A DNA stretch of 64,000 bases from Tenacibaculum finnmarkense genomovar ulcerans (GTDB lineage: Bacteria; Bacteroidota; Bacteroidia; Flavobacteriales; Flavobacteriaceae): assembly GCF_900239495.1 (NCBI RefSeq), contig NZ_OENE01000055.1, positions 47,646-111,645 of the forward strand, given 5' to 3'. Positions 26,258 through 34,517 of this stretch are shown piece after piece (the stretch's first letter is position 1; every line of letters starts with the position of its first letter). The position numbers and the translations under genes were made by a program. Under the pieces are notes generated by a model. It was not told where the DNA came from. It ran no database searches and saw nothing but the letters and a program-made list of their open reading frames with translations.

Positions 26258-27385
26258 ATGAGAATAGGAATTGTTTGTTATCCAACTTTTGGAGGAAGTG
26301 GCGTCGTGGCGACAGAATTAGGAATGGCACTTGCCGATAAAGGACATGAGGTTCATTTTATAACCTATAACCAACCTGTTCGATTAGATTTTTTTTCACA
26401 TCGATTGCATTTTCACGAAGTTGTTTTAGAAGAGTATCCGTTATTTCAATATCAACCTTATGAATTGGCATTGTCTAGTAAAATGGTGGAGGTTGTTGAA
26501 AAACATCAACTAGAAGTTTTACATGTACATTATGCTATTCCGCATGCTTATGCGGCGTATATGGCGAAGAAAATGCTGGAAGAAAAGAATATTAATATAA
26601 AAGTAGTAACCACGCTTCACGGTACCGATATTACGCTAGTTGGAAGCCATCCAACCTATAAAACAGCGGTTGAGTTTAGTATAAATCAATCGGATGAGGT
26701 AACTACGGTTTCCAACAGTTTAAAAGAAGATACGCTACGTTTGTTTAATATTGAAAAAGATATTAAAGTAGTTTATAATTTTATTGATGGTGAAAAATAC
26801 GATCAGGCTCATCAAGGCGAATGTAAACGTATTGCTTTGGCTACTTCTGAAGAAAAAATTGTAACTCATGTTAGTAATTTCCGTCCTGTAAAACGAACCG
26901 AAGATGTTATTGAAATTTTCAATAAAATTCAAAAAGAAGTTCCTTCAAAATTATTGATGGTGGGTGATGGTCCTGAGCGTTTAAAAGCAGAAAATTTAGC
27001 GAAAAAATTAAATATTGAAGACAAAGTATTGTTTTTAGGAAATAGTAATGAAGTAGCTAAAATATTATGTTATTCTGATGTTTTTTTATTGCCTTCGCAA
27101 ACTGAAAGCTTTGGTTTGGCAGCCTTAGAAGCAATGGCAGCTAGCACGGCGGTTATTTCAACAAATTGCGGTGGTTTACCTGAGGTGAATATCCATGGAA
27201 AAACAGGGTATTTAAGTAATTTAGGCGATGTAAATGATATGGCAACAAATGCGATTAAAATTTTAAAAAATGAAGCTATTTTAGCAGAATTTAAAGAAAA
27301 CGCAAAACAACATATTAAAGTATTTTCGTTAGAAAAAATATTGCCAATGTATGAAGATATTTATAAAAAATGCTCTAAGAAATAA
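26258..27385 (+). CDS. bshA: N-acetyl-alpha-D-glucosaminyl L-malate synthase (bacillithiol pathway)
   Basis: GT4 glycosyltransferase that joins GlcNAc to L-malate, the first step of bacillithiol synthesis. The 375 residues begin RIGIVCYPTFGGSGVVATE, a BshA hallmark, followed by HVHYAIPHAYAAYMA, TLHGTDITLVG and the donor-site region LPSQTESFGLAALEAMA. Length fits. The other pathway genes (bshB, bshC) are not in the window. A weak -7-like TAAATTTA lies at 26226-26233. It converges with the hydroxyacyl-CoA dehydrogenase across a shared terminator. Confidence 0.93.
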   Translation: MRIGIVCYPTFGGSGVVATELGMALADKGHEVHFITYNQPVRLDFFSHRLHFHEVVLEEYPLFQYQPYELALSSKMVEVVEKHQLEVLHVHYAIPHAYAAYMAKKMLEEKNINIKVVTTLHGTDITLVGSHPTYKTAVEFSINQSDEVTTVSNSLKEDTLRLFNIEKDIKVVYNFIDGEKYDQAHQGECKRIALATSEEKIVTHVSNFRPVKRTEDVIEIFNKIQKEVPSKLLMVGDGPERLKAENLAKKLNIEDKVLFLGNSNEVAKILCYSDVFLLPSQTESFGLAALEAMAASTAVISTNCGGLPEVNIHGKTGYLSNLGDVNDMATNAIKILKNEAILAEFKENAKQHIKVFSLEKILPMYEDIYKKCSKK

Positions 27386-27412
27386 TCTGTAAAAGAGGTG
27401 TTAAGTTTTAAA

Positions 27413-27454
27413 AAAAATCAGCAAAATTTTCAATAGAAAAAGTTGCTGATTTTT
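27413..27454. terminator. Bidirectional terminator between bshA and the dehydrogenase
   Basis: AAAAATCAGCAA and TTGCTGATTTTT form a 12-bp stem with an 18-base loop and are flanked by A and T runs on both sides. Confidence 0.8.
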
Positions 27455-27480
27455 TATATGAATCAATAAAAATAAAAAAT

Positions 27481-28368
27481 TTAAGAAAACATTTTAGCAA
27501 CTTTTTCTGCCTTTCTATTTTCGGAATAATCATAAAAACCTTCACCCGATTTTACGCCTAATTTACCTGCATTAACCATGTTTACCAATAAGGGGCAGGG
27601 TGCATATTTAGGGTTTTTAAAACCGTCGTACAATACGTTTAATATAGATAAACAAACATCTAAACCAATAAAGTCAGCTAGTTGTAACGGTCCCATTGGG
27701 TGTGCCATTCCGAGCTTCATTACTGTATCAATTTCAGAAACACCAGCAACGCCATTATATAGGGTTTCAATAGCCTCGTTAAGCATTGGCATTAAAATAC
27801 GATTTGCTACAAAACCTGGGTAATCGTTTACTTTAACAGGTGTTTTTCCTATTTTTTTAGATAAATCAACGGTGAAATTCAATACATCATCAGCAGTATT
27901 GTAACCGCTGATAATTTCTACCAATTTCATAATCGGCACAGGGTTCATAAAGTGCATACCAATTACTTTTTCAGGTCTGTTGGTAATCGCTGCAATTTGT
28001 GTAATAGAAATAGAAGAAGTATTGCTTGCTAAAATGGTTTTTTCAGGGCAAAATTCGTCTAATTCTTTAAATATTTTTAATTTCAACGCTAGGTTTTCGG
28101 TAGCAGCTTCTACCACTAAATCGGCATTTTGAACGCCTTTTTTGATAGAAGTATGTGTTGAAATATTTTGTAAGGTATTTTTTTTATCTTCTTCGGATAT
28201 TTTCTCTTTACCAAGCATTCGGTCTAAATTTTTGGTAATCGTAGCAATACCTTTATCTAAAGCAGTTTGAGAAATATCAATAAGTTGAACGGTGTATCCG
28301 AATTGAGCAAAGGTATGTGCAATACCATTTCCCATAGTTCCAGCTCCTATTACAGCGATGTTTTTCAT
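27481..28368 (-). CDS. 3-hydroxybutyryl-CoA (3-hydroxyacyl-CoA) dehydrogenase
   Basis: NAD-dependent oxidation of 3-hydroxyacyl-CoA. The 295 residues start with a Rossmann fold (VIGAGTMGNGIAHTFAQFGY, glycines 8-13) and contain the family segments VVEAATENLALK, ASNTSSISITQIA, GMHFMNPVP, and YPGFVANRILMPMLNEA, then the dimerisation domain to residue 295. It is the short single-domain form used for butyrate or phenylacetate-type pathways as well as beta-oxidation. It lies 39 bases after the FN3 lipoprotein gene on the same strand. Confidence 0.93.
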   Translation of the reverse strand: MKNIAVIGAGTMGNGIAHTFAQFGYTVQLIDISQTALDKGIATITKNLDRMLGKEKISEEDKKNTLQNISTHTSIKKGVQNADLVVEAATENLALKLKIFKELDEFCPEKTILASNTSSISITQIAAITNRPEKVIGMHFMNPVPIMKLVEIISGYNTADDVLNFTVDLSKKIGKTPVKVNDYPGFVANRILMPMLNEAIETLYNGVAGVSEIDTVMKLGMAHPMGPLQLADFIGLDVCLSILNVLYDGFKNPKYAPCPLLVNMVNAGKLGVKSGEGFYDYSENRKAEKVAKMFS

Positions 28369-28407
28369 ATTCTTAATGATTTTTTTAATGTGTTATATAT
28401 AATGAAT

Positions 28408-30234
28408 TTAATTACTATCTATATGAAAACTATATGGAATTCGGTATGTTTTTCCAGCATCATTAAATACAACATAACCTTGGTTTACAATAACATTACC
28501 TCCAAAATTATTTACGATATAATCATATTTACTATTAGATAATTTATTACTTAAAATAGAAGAAGAATAGGTTTGAAAATTATTCATAAACATGGTAGAA
28601 GCAAAAAAAGTTTCCACATCAATATCACTGATTTTTTCTGAAAATTTAACCCTAATTTGACCAGGGAAATAGGTGCTGTTTTTAGCATATAAAATAGCCT
28701 CTGTAATTTTTATAGTTGGATGTAATGGATAATCTTGGGCTGTTGTAATTATTTTTTCTATCGTTTTTGAAGCGATGTAATTATTAAAACCGCTATCAGT
28801 AACAGTTGCTTTTATACGAACTGTATAGCTTGTGTTGGGCTTTAAATTGTTTAAGTAGCGGCTTAGTTCAGTAGTAGCATCATCATAATTATTTAATTCT
28901 TTTATTGATATATTATAATAAACTCTTTTGTTTTCATTATTATGAGTATAGCTAACAGGTGTCCAATAAGCGATGGCTGATGTTCCTAAATTATTACTAA
29001 AATTAAGTATTAAATCACCATTTATTTTAGGGTAAGTTATGGTTTTAAATGTAATAGTATTCGAAAAAGTTTCCGTTCCGTTATCGGCAATTGCAACTAA
29101 TTTAAGCGTATATTGACTAGCTTCTTTTAAGTCAGGAAGTGTACGGCTATCAATGAATGATAAAATATCATGTTCAATAATTTCATCATTTAAATAAAGA
29201 TTATATTTAAACGAAACATCATCAGCAACGGTTGGTAGTGTCCATTGAATTTCCGTCCAATTTGGCTGAGCTTCTCCTTTTAATGACACTGTAAAATCAG
29301 AAGGAGGTGTTCCTAGGGTTTTAAATTCAATCTTTTTAGGTATTGAATCGCCATTTTTTAGCTTGGCAATTACTTTAGCGGTATAATATTTATTCGGTGT
29401 TAAGTTTTGTAAAAGATGTGTTGTTTCAGTAGTATTTTCAATAAGTAAAGTTCCGTTTAAATGAATATCATAAGTAATAATATTAGCATCTAAATAATTG
29501 ACCGTTGAAACATTCCAATCAATATTCGCTGCTGTTTGTGTAATATTTTTAGAAGTTAATGTCAGCTCTTGAAAACTGGTAGCCAAAGCATTAAAGCTAA
29601 TTTCTTTAAATGTTTGTTTATTTTTATCGGTTATTGCAATAACTCGTATAATATATTCTTTATAAGGAGCTAAATCGGTTATTTTATAGAAGTTTCCTGC
29701 GGTATTTTCGACAATATTCTCTTTTTTAACTTCACCATTAACATAAATGCTATAGGTTAAAGTTGCTTGATCTAAAGTTTTAGGTGTTCTCCAGGTAATA
29801 ACGGCACTTTCAGAAGTTATTTTAGTGGCTAAAACATTAAAAGATAAAGGATCAGGATAGTCGGCAGTTGTAAAAGAAAATATTTTTTCAACGTTGGTAT
29901 CGAAATTAGTTCTTCCGATAATTTTACCCGAATATTGAGTGTTTGGCGTTAAGTTAGATAATTCAAAAGAGTTCTTTTCATACCCTTTTTTAATTAATTT
30001 ATCATTTAAATAAATATCAAAAACTGCTGTTGTTTTTTCTCCTGAAATACTTGAATACCATTTAAGCGTTGTGCTGTTAAATTGAATATTTTCAGCATCA
30101 ATACTATTGATAAATATTGAGCGGTCTTCTTGCTCTTCTTCCGAACAAGAAGTTAAGGAGCTTAAAGCTATAAAAAAGAAGAAAATAAAAGATTGTATTG
30201 ATAAACTAGGTGTGAAGGTTAATTTTTTTTTCAT
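28408..30234 (-). CDS. Fibronectin type III repeat lipoprotein
   Basis: Surface or periplasmic lipoprotein of 608 residues with a lipoprotein signal ending at Cys30 (LSSLTSCSEEE). The body is about six FN3-like beta-sandwich repeats of 85-95 residues. Recurrent patterns such as LTPNTQYSGKIIGRTN, LAPYKEYIIRVIAITD, LTPNKYYTAKVIAKL and LKPNTSYTVRIKATV mark the end of each repeat. The final 80 residues look different. No catalytic domain is visible, so an adhesive or scaffold role is an inference. It is located between the Gfo/Idh oxidoreductase and the hydroxyacyl-CoA dehydrogenase. Confidence 0.85.
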   Translation of the reverse strand: MKKKLTFTPSLSIQSFIFFFFIALSSLTSCSEEEQEDRSIFINSIDAENIQFNSTTLKWYSSISGEKTTAVFDIYLNDKLIKKGYEKNSFELSNLTPNTQYSGKIIGRTNFDTNVEKIFSFTTADYPDPLSFNVLATKITSESAVITWRTPKTLDQATLTYSIYVNGEVKKENIVENTAGNFYKITDLAPYKEYIIRVIAITDKNKQTFKEISFNALATSFQELTLTSKNITQTAANIDWNVSTVNYLDANIITYDIHLNGTLLIENTTETTHLLQNLTPNKYYTAKVIAKLKNGDSIPKKIEFKTLGTPPSDFTVSLKGEAQPNWTEIQWTLPTVADDVSFKYNLYLNDEIIEHDILSFIDSRTLPDLKEASQYTLKLVAIADNGTETFSNTITFKTITYPKINGDLILNFSNNLGTSAIAYWTPVSYTHNNENKRVYYNISIKELNNYDDATTELSRYLNNLKPNTSYTVRIKATVTDSGFNNYIASKTIEKIITTAQDYPLHPTIKITEAILYAKNSTYFPGQIRVKFSEKISDIDVETFFASTMFMNNFQTYSSSILSNKLSNSKYDYIVNNFGGNVIVNQGYVVFNDAGKTYRIPYSFHIDSN

Positions 30235-30283
30235 TGATATAATTAAAATTAGTTAAAATAACGCCAAAAACAAGGTTTGTGTT

Positions 30284-31249
30284 TTATTTTTTAAAGCAGT
30301 TAATAATCATGTGAGCTACGCGTAAAGCTTCGGTTCCTTGGCGTAAAGAAACAATAGGAGTTGTTTCATTATTAATAGCATCGGCAAATGATTCTAATTC
30401 ATCTAAAATAGCATTATTTTTAACAACGTTAGGATTGTCAAAATAAATTTGCTTTTTAACACCTTCGGCATTTTGTAAAATCATGGCAAATTCATCAGGA
30501 TTTTCAGGAACATCCTTCATTTTTACAACTTCAGATTTTTTCTCTAAAAAGTCAACAGAAATATAGGCATCTTTTTGAAAAAACCTACTTTTACGCATGT
30601 TTTTCATTGAAATTCTGCTTGCTGTTAAATTAGCAACACAACCATTTTCAAACTCAATACGTGCATTGGCAATATCAGGGGTATCAGAAATTACGGCAAT
30701 ACCACTTGCGTGTACACTTTTTACTTTTGATTGTACTACAGATAAAATAATATCAATATCATGAATCATTAAATCTAATACCACAGGCACATCGGTTCCT
30801 CGAGGATTAAATTCGGCTAATCGATGAGTTTCAATAAACATTGGTGTGTTTATCATGTCTTTTGCTGCGGTAAAAGCAGGGTTAAAACGCTCTACATGCC
30901 CAACCTGTCCTTTAATATGATATTGACTTGCCAATGTTCGAATAGCTTCGGCTTCTTGCACGGTGCTTGTAATTGGTTTTTCAATAAAAATATGCTTTCC
31001 TTTTTCGATAGCTTTTTGAGCGCAGTCAAAATGAGATAATGTTGGGGTAACAATATCGATAACATCTACGGCATCTATTAATTCTTCAACAGAATTAAAA
31101 AGTTTGTAGCCAAATTCTTGAGCTACTTTTTTAGCATTTTCAGTAAAAGGATCGTAAAACCCTACTAATTCATATTTTTCAGATTCTTGCAACAAACGCA
31201 AGTGAATTTTACCTAAATGACCTGCACCTAAAACTCCAGCTTTTAACAT
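30284..31249 (-). CDS. Gfo/Idh/MocA family NAD(P)-dependent oxidoreductase
   Basis: Oxidoreductase of 321 residues with N-terminal Rossmann motif GAGHLGKIHLRLL, the signature FIEKPITSTVQEAEAI with the conserved EKP, and a C-terminal alpha/beta domain (HVERFNPA, MIHDIDIIL). The dinucleotide-binding lysine in EKP is intact. Substrates in this family are mostly sugars, inositols or bile pigments and cannot be deduced here. It heads a probable three-gene group with the FN3 lipoprotein and the dehydrogenase; -7 box TATCTTTG lies upstream at 31384-31377 on the minus strand. Confidence 0.88.
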   Translation of the reverse strand: MLKAGVLGAGHLGKIHLRLLQESEKYELVGFYDPFTENAKKVAQEFGYKLFNSVEELIDAVDVIDIVTPTLSHFDCAQKAIEKGKHIFIEKPITSTVQEAEAIRTLASQYHIKGQVGHVERFNPAFTAAKDMINTPMFIETHRLAEFNPRGTDVPVVLDLMIHDIDIILSVVQSKVKSVHASGIAVISDTPDIANARIEFENGCVANLTASRISMKNMRKSRFFQKDAYISVDFLEKKSEVVKMKDVPENPDEFAMILQNAEGVKKQIYFDNPNVVKNNAILDELESFADAINNETTPIVSLRQGTEALRVAHMIINCFKK

Positions 31250-31567
31250 AATGTGTTTAATTTTGTGTAATTATTTTTATGTGATTATTTTTGAAATTTC
31301 AATAAAAAAACCTCTTTAAATAACCGTGTTTTTAATTTAAAAATTGCTTCGGATGTACCGAAAAAAGCAATACAAACAAAGATACAATTTTATACATATT
31401 TATTACTACTTTTGAAATGTTGAAATTAAATTATTACAGACAATTCATATCAAGTACTATCGTATAGTATCATACATTTTTCATGCTTTAATTTTTGTTG
31501 ATAATTAGCATGTTACTTGTTGTGATACTTTTGTCATAGTATCAAATTAAATATTATATTACAAGGA
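31250..31567. promoter_or_regulatory. Divergent control region between the oxidoreductase and pcm
   Basis: This 318-base gap without genes holds a leftward -7 box TATCTTTG (31384-31377) about 130 bases before the oxidoreductase, and a rightward TACTTTTG (31526-31533) before pcm. The latter is covered by a perfect inverted repeat TGATACT-N8-AGTATCA (31523-31544). ATAGTATCA also occurs at 31464-31472. No repeat family is present. Confidence 0.55.
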
Positions 31568-32209
31568 ATGAAAGACACCACTAAGCATCAAGGATTAAGA
31601 AATAAGCTAGCAGTTGTTTTAGCATCAAAAGGAATTACTGATCAAAAGGTACTAAATGCGGTGCGTAAAATTCCCAGACACTTATTTATTGATAGCAGTT
31701 TTGAGGCACATGCCTACCAAGACAAAGCATTTCCTATTGCTGCCGAACAAACAATTTCACATCCATATACGGTAGCGTTTCAGTCGCAGGTTTTAGCTGT
31801 TGAAACTGGCGATAAAATACTTGAAATAGGAACAGGCTCAGGATATCAAACAGCGATGTTGTTGGAATTAAAAGCAAAAGTATATTCTGTTGAGCGTCAG
31901 CATGAATTGTTTAAAAAAACATCACTTTTTTTACCTAAAATAGGCTACCGTCCAAAGCGTTTTATTTTTGGTGATGGTTATATTGGTTTATCCGAAGAAG
32001 CGCCTTTTGATAAAATTATTGTAACCGCAGGTGCGCCTTTTGTGCCAAAACCCTTGTTGAGTCAATTAAAAGTAGGAGGAAGGTTGTTAATTCCTGTAGG
32101 CGATAAAGAGCAAGTAATGACTTTGTTTATTAGAAAATCAGCAAAAGAATTTGAAAAACATGAATTAGGTGATTTTAAATTTGTACCAATGTTACAAAAG
32201 AAAAACTAA
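31568..32209 (+). CDS. pcm: Protein-L-isoaspartate O-methyltransferase
   Basis: SAM-dependent enzyme that methylates L-isoaspartate in damaged proteins to start their repair. The 213 residues include VRKIPRHLF, the substrate-side QTISHPYTVAFQ, SAM motif I ILEIGTGSGYQTAML (85-99), and IIVTAGAPFVPKPLLSQL with LKVGGRLLIPVG. Length matches. The start is ATG at 31568, preceded by a -7 box about 35 bases upstream that is overlapped by a possible operator. Confidence 0.94.
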   Translation: MKDTTKHQGLRNKLAVVLASKGITDQKVLNAVRKIPRHLFIDSSFEAHAYQDKAFPIAAEQTISHPYTVAFQSQVLAVETGDKILEIGTGSGYQTAMLLELKAKVYSVERQHELFKKTSLFLPKIGYRPKRFIFGDGYIGLSEEAPFDKIIVTAGAPFVPKPLLSQLKVGGRLLIPVGDKEQVMTLFIRKSAKEFEKHELGDFKFVPMLQKKN

Positions 32210-32237
32210 AAAATCCGCCTTAAAAAAGCGGATTTTT
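32209..32237. terminator. Terminator between pcm and the small lipoprotein gene
   Basis: AAAATCCGC and GCGGATTTTT pair around a nine-base loop, followed by T on the plus strand and A-rich sequence on the other side. Confidence 0.85.
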
Positions 32238-32260
32238 ATGATACTTGATACATCAAATAT

Positions 32261-32425
32261 TTATGCGGTAAGTTCAGTTGCGTTATCGGCAACAATTATT
32301 TCTAATTGCTGTTGATTTTGTTTTGTTTGCTCAGTTTTAGCTAAACCACAAGGGCTTGTGCTTCCACATGAAGTAAAACCGATAAGACTAAGCGTACAAA
32401 TGGCAATAACTACTAATTTTTTCAT
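32261..32425 (-). CDS. Very small lipoprotein, 54 residues, unannotated by common length cut-offs
   Basis: Reading the minus strand from 32425 gives a complete 54-residue protein: KKLVVIAICTLSLIGFTSC, a lipoprotein signal with cysteine at 20, then GSTSPCGLAKTEQTKQNQQQ and a short acidic tail ending ATELTA. A lipobox in the right place and its own -7 box TATCTTTG (32462-32455) argue for a real gene. I do not recognise a family. It follows the binding-protein-like gene by 28 bases. Confidence 0.7.
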   Translation of the reverse strand: MKKLVVIAICTLSLIGFTSCGSTSPCGLAKTEQTKQNQQQLEIIVADNATELTA

Positions 32426-32453
32426 TTTGTTTGGTTTAAAAATCTTTAAAAAA

Positions 32454-33314
32454 TCAAAGATACATATTTCTGATTAACTCAGCTGAATCTTTCTTAGTAT
32501 CAATAACGTTAAAACCTTGCATTTTATTTTGTATGCTGCTTATTAATTTTTCAGTAATAGGTTCGCCATCATTCCATTGGGTTATTGAAAGCCACTTTTG
32601 AATGTCATCTAATTGTTGCTCATATCTATGGGCTAGTATTTTATCAATATCAGGGGTGTCTTTAAAATTACCTGTATATTGATTAATAATAGCTAAGACT
32701 TTTTTTACTTCTTCAAAATTATTTTCTAACACTTCGTTTCTAACGGCAATAACAAAGCAAGGCCAAGGTGTTGGACAATCTCCTAAGCGTCTAAAAGTAG
32801 CGTTGTCAACTAAGGGTTTTGTGGTGAAATGTTCCCACATAAAATAATCAGCATCGCCGTTTGTTAAGGCATCAATTCCGCCCTGTAAACTACCAACAAC
32901 TTTAAATTTTAATTGGTCAATATCCCAACCGTTATTATGCGCATTTACAATGGCCATTAAATGTGATCCTGAACCAAAACGACTAATAGCAACCGTGGCA
33001 TTTTCGAGGTCTTCAATTTTTTTAAAGCCTGAATTTGCAGCAACATGAATACCCCATATTAAAGGGCTTTTCACGAAGGTTTGCGTTATTTTAGACGGGT
33101 TTCCATTACTAATATCTTTAATAATTCCTTCGGTTAAAACAATAGCGATATCTACGTCTCCAGCACGTAATGCTTTACACATAGCACCTGTTCCACCAGG
33201 GAAATCTTGCCAACGCAAATTGATATTTTGCTTGGTAAATTCTTTGTTTTTTAAAGCAACATACCACGGATAATTAAAGTGTTCTGGTACACCACCAATT
33301 TTTAAGGTTGTCAT
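32454..33314 (-). CDS. Periplasmic-binding-protein-fold protein without signal peptide
   Basis: Protein of 286 residues resembling the NMT1/THI5-like substrate-binding fold: TLKIGGVPEHFNYPWYVALK at the N-terminus, then WQDFPGGTGAMCKALRAGDV and AIVLTEG, typical of ligand-binding lobe 1. A long connection and QGGIDALTNGDADYFMWEHF belong to lobe 2. There is no signal peptide, lipobox or transporter gene nearby, so it probably works in the cytosol, perhaps as an enzyme (as in MqnA/MqnD or THI5) and not as a transport receptor. It begins at the nucleotide after the phosphorylase stop. Confidence 0.75.
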   Translation of the reverse strand: MTTLKIGGVPEHFNYPWYVALKNKEFTKQNINLRWQDFPGGTGAMCKALRAGDVDIAIVLTEGIIKDISNGNPSKITQTFVKSPLIWGIHVAANSGFKKIEDLENATVAISRFGSGSHLMAIVNAHNNGWDIDQLKFKVVGSLQGGIDALTNGDADYFMWEHFTTKPLVDNATFRRLGDCPTPWPCFVIAVRNEVLENNFEEVKKVLAIINQYTGNFKDTPDIDKILAHRYEQQLDDIQKWLSITQWNDGEPITEKLISSIQNKMQGFNVIDTKKDSAELIRNMYL

Positions 33315-34184
33315 TTACGCAACTAATTTATTTAATGTATATATAATTAAATCGGCAACTACTTTATTAGGGTTTTCACTAAAAGTACCATTTGCTCTGT
33401 TGGCAATTATCGCATTCATTGATGCCGCATTGTGTCCTAATAATTTTGATAGACCATAAATAGCAGAAGTTTCCATCTCTAAATTAGTGATTTTATTTTG
33501 CTGGTACTCAAAACTATCTATTTTATTATTTAAGCTAGCGTCTTGCAAAGCCAAACGCAATACACGCCCTTGAGGTCCGTAAAAACCTCCTGCGGTAGCA
33601 GTAATTCCTTTATAAATTTTTGCTGAGGTTAATTTATCTTCTAGAAATGTACTGTTAGCAACAATTAAAGGCGTAGGTTTTTTAGCACTCCAATCGGTGT
33701 GTTTTATAAAAGCATCTTCCATTTCTGGATGAGAAATTTCAGTTACTTGATATGAATGTAGCATTCCGTTTAAATCTAAAGCGTGAGTGCTTAGTAAAAA
33801 ACTATCAACAGGAATACTTTTTTGCAAAGATCCTGAAGTTCCAATACGGGTAATATTTAACGCAGTATGCTGTTCTTTTATTTTACGTGTTTCTAAATCA
33901 ATATTAACTAAGGCATCTAATTCGTTTAAAACGATGTCAATATTATCAGGACCAATACCTGTTGAAATTACGGTAAGTCGCTTGCCTTTATAAGTTCCTG
34001 TGGTGGTTTTAAACTCTCTTTTTTGTGTGGTAAACTCAATAGAATCAAAGTGTTCGGTTACTTTTTCTACACGGTTTTGATCGCCTACAAAAATAATATC
34101 AGTAGCTATATGTTCTGGTTTTAAATTTAGATGATAAATGCTACCGTCAGGATTTAAAATAAGTTCAGAATTTTGAATGTTCAT
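33315..34184 (-). CDS. Nucleoside phosphorylase family protein
   Basis: Protein of 289 residues in the PNP/UDP family, which cleaves the glycosidic bond of nucleosides. Recognisable segments are IFVGDQNRVEKV, VISTGIGPDNIDIVLNEL with the phosphate-binding glycine region, RIGTSGSLQKSIPVDSFLL, and NLEMETSAIYGLSKLLGH with the conserved EMET. The substrate could be uridine, a purine nucleoside or a relative such as futalosine. Its TAA overlaps no base but abuts the ATG of the next gene, so translation is coupled and the two products probably act together. Confidence 0.85.
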   Translation of the reverse strand: MNIQNSELILNPDGSIYHLNLKPEHIATDIIFVGDQNRVEKVTEHFDSIEFTTQKREFKTTTGTYKGKRLTVISTGIGPDNIDIVLNELDALVNIDLETRKIKEQHTALNITRIGTSGSLQKSIPVDSFLLSTHALDLNGMLHSYQVTEISHPEMEDAFIKHTDWSAKKPTPLIVANSTFLEDKLTSAKIYKGITATAGGFYGPQGRVLRLALQDASLNNKIDSFEYQQNKITNLEMETSAIYGLSKLLGHNAASMNAIIANRANGTFSENPNKVVADLIIYTLNKLVA

Positions 34185-34350
34185 TTAATGTAATTTTTAA
34201 TTGCGTATTTATTTTATATATAAATCGCTTTTTTTAAGGGGGTGTAATATATAAAAAATAGCAGGTATTTCGGTAAAGAATTTATTTAGATTGTTCGTTT
34301 TTTTAAAAAAAAGCACTGTTTTTGTCTTTTTTTAATAAGTGAGGTTTTTT

Positions 34351-34435
34351 AGCCCCGATTGAAGCATTTGTTTGAGCTCCTTTTTTGATTTTTTTTCAAA
34401 AAAGAGCGAGTGCGGAAAGCGGGAAATAGCTTCAA
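34351..34435 (+). repeat. Family A repeat (A3)
   Basis: AGCCCCGATTGAAGC at the left and GGGAAATAGCTTCAA at the right, 85 bp, with GAGCTCC opening an inner T/A-rich stem. It is the only copy that stands alone, without a neighbouring family B or C element. It lies in the 333-base gap between the phosphorylase and the second hmuY-like gene, which otherwise holds only a terminator. Confidence 0.85.
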
Positions 34436-34447
34436 ATAATTATAAAA

Positions 34448-34479
34448 AAAATAGGACTGCTATTACACAGTCCTATTTT
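34448..34479 (-). terminator. Terminator of the hmuY pair
   Basis: AAAATAGGACTG pairs with CAGTCCTATTTT around an eight-base loop, with a T run in the minus-strand direction. Confidence 0.85.
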
Positions 34480-34517
34480 AAACATTTAGAAAAATTATGA
34501 GAAACTAAAATTAAAAA

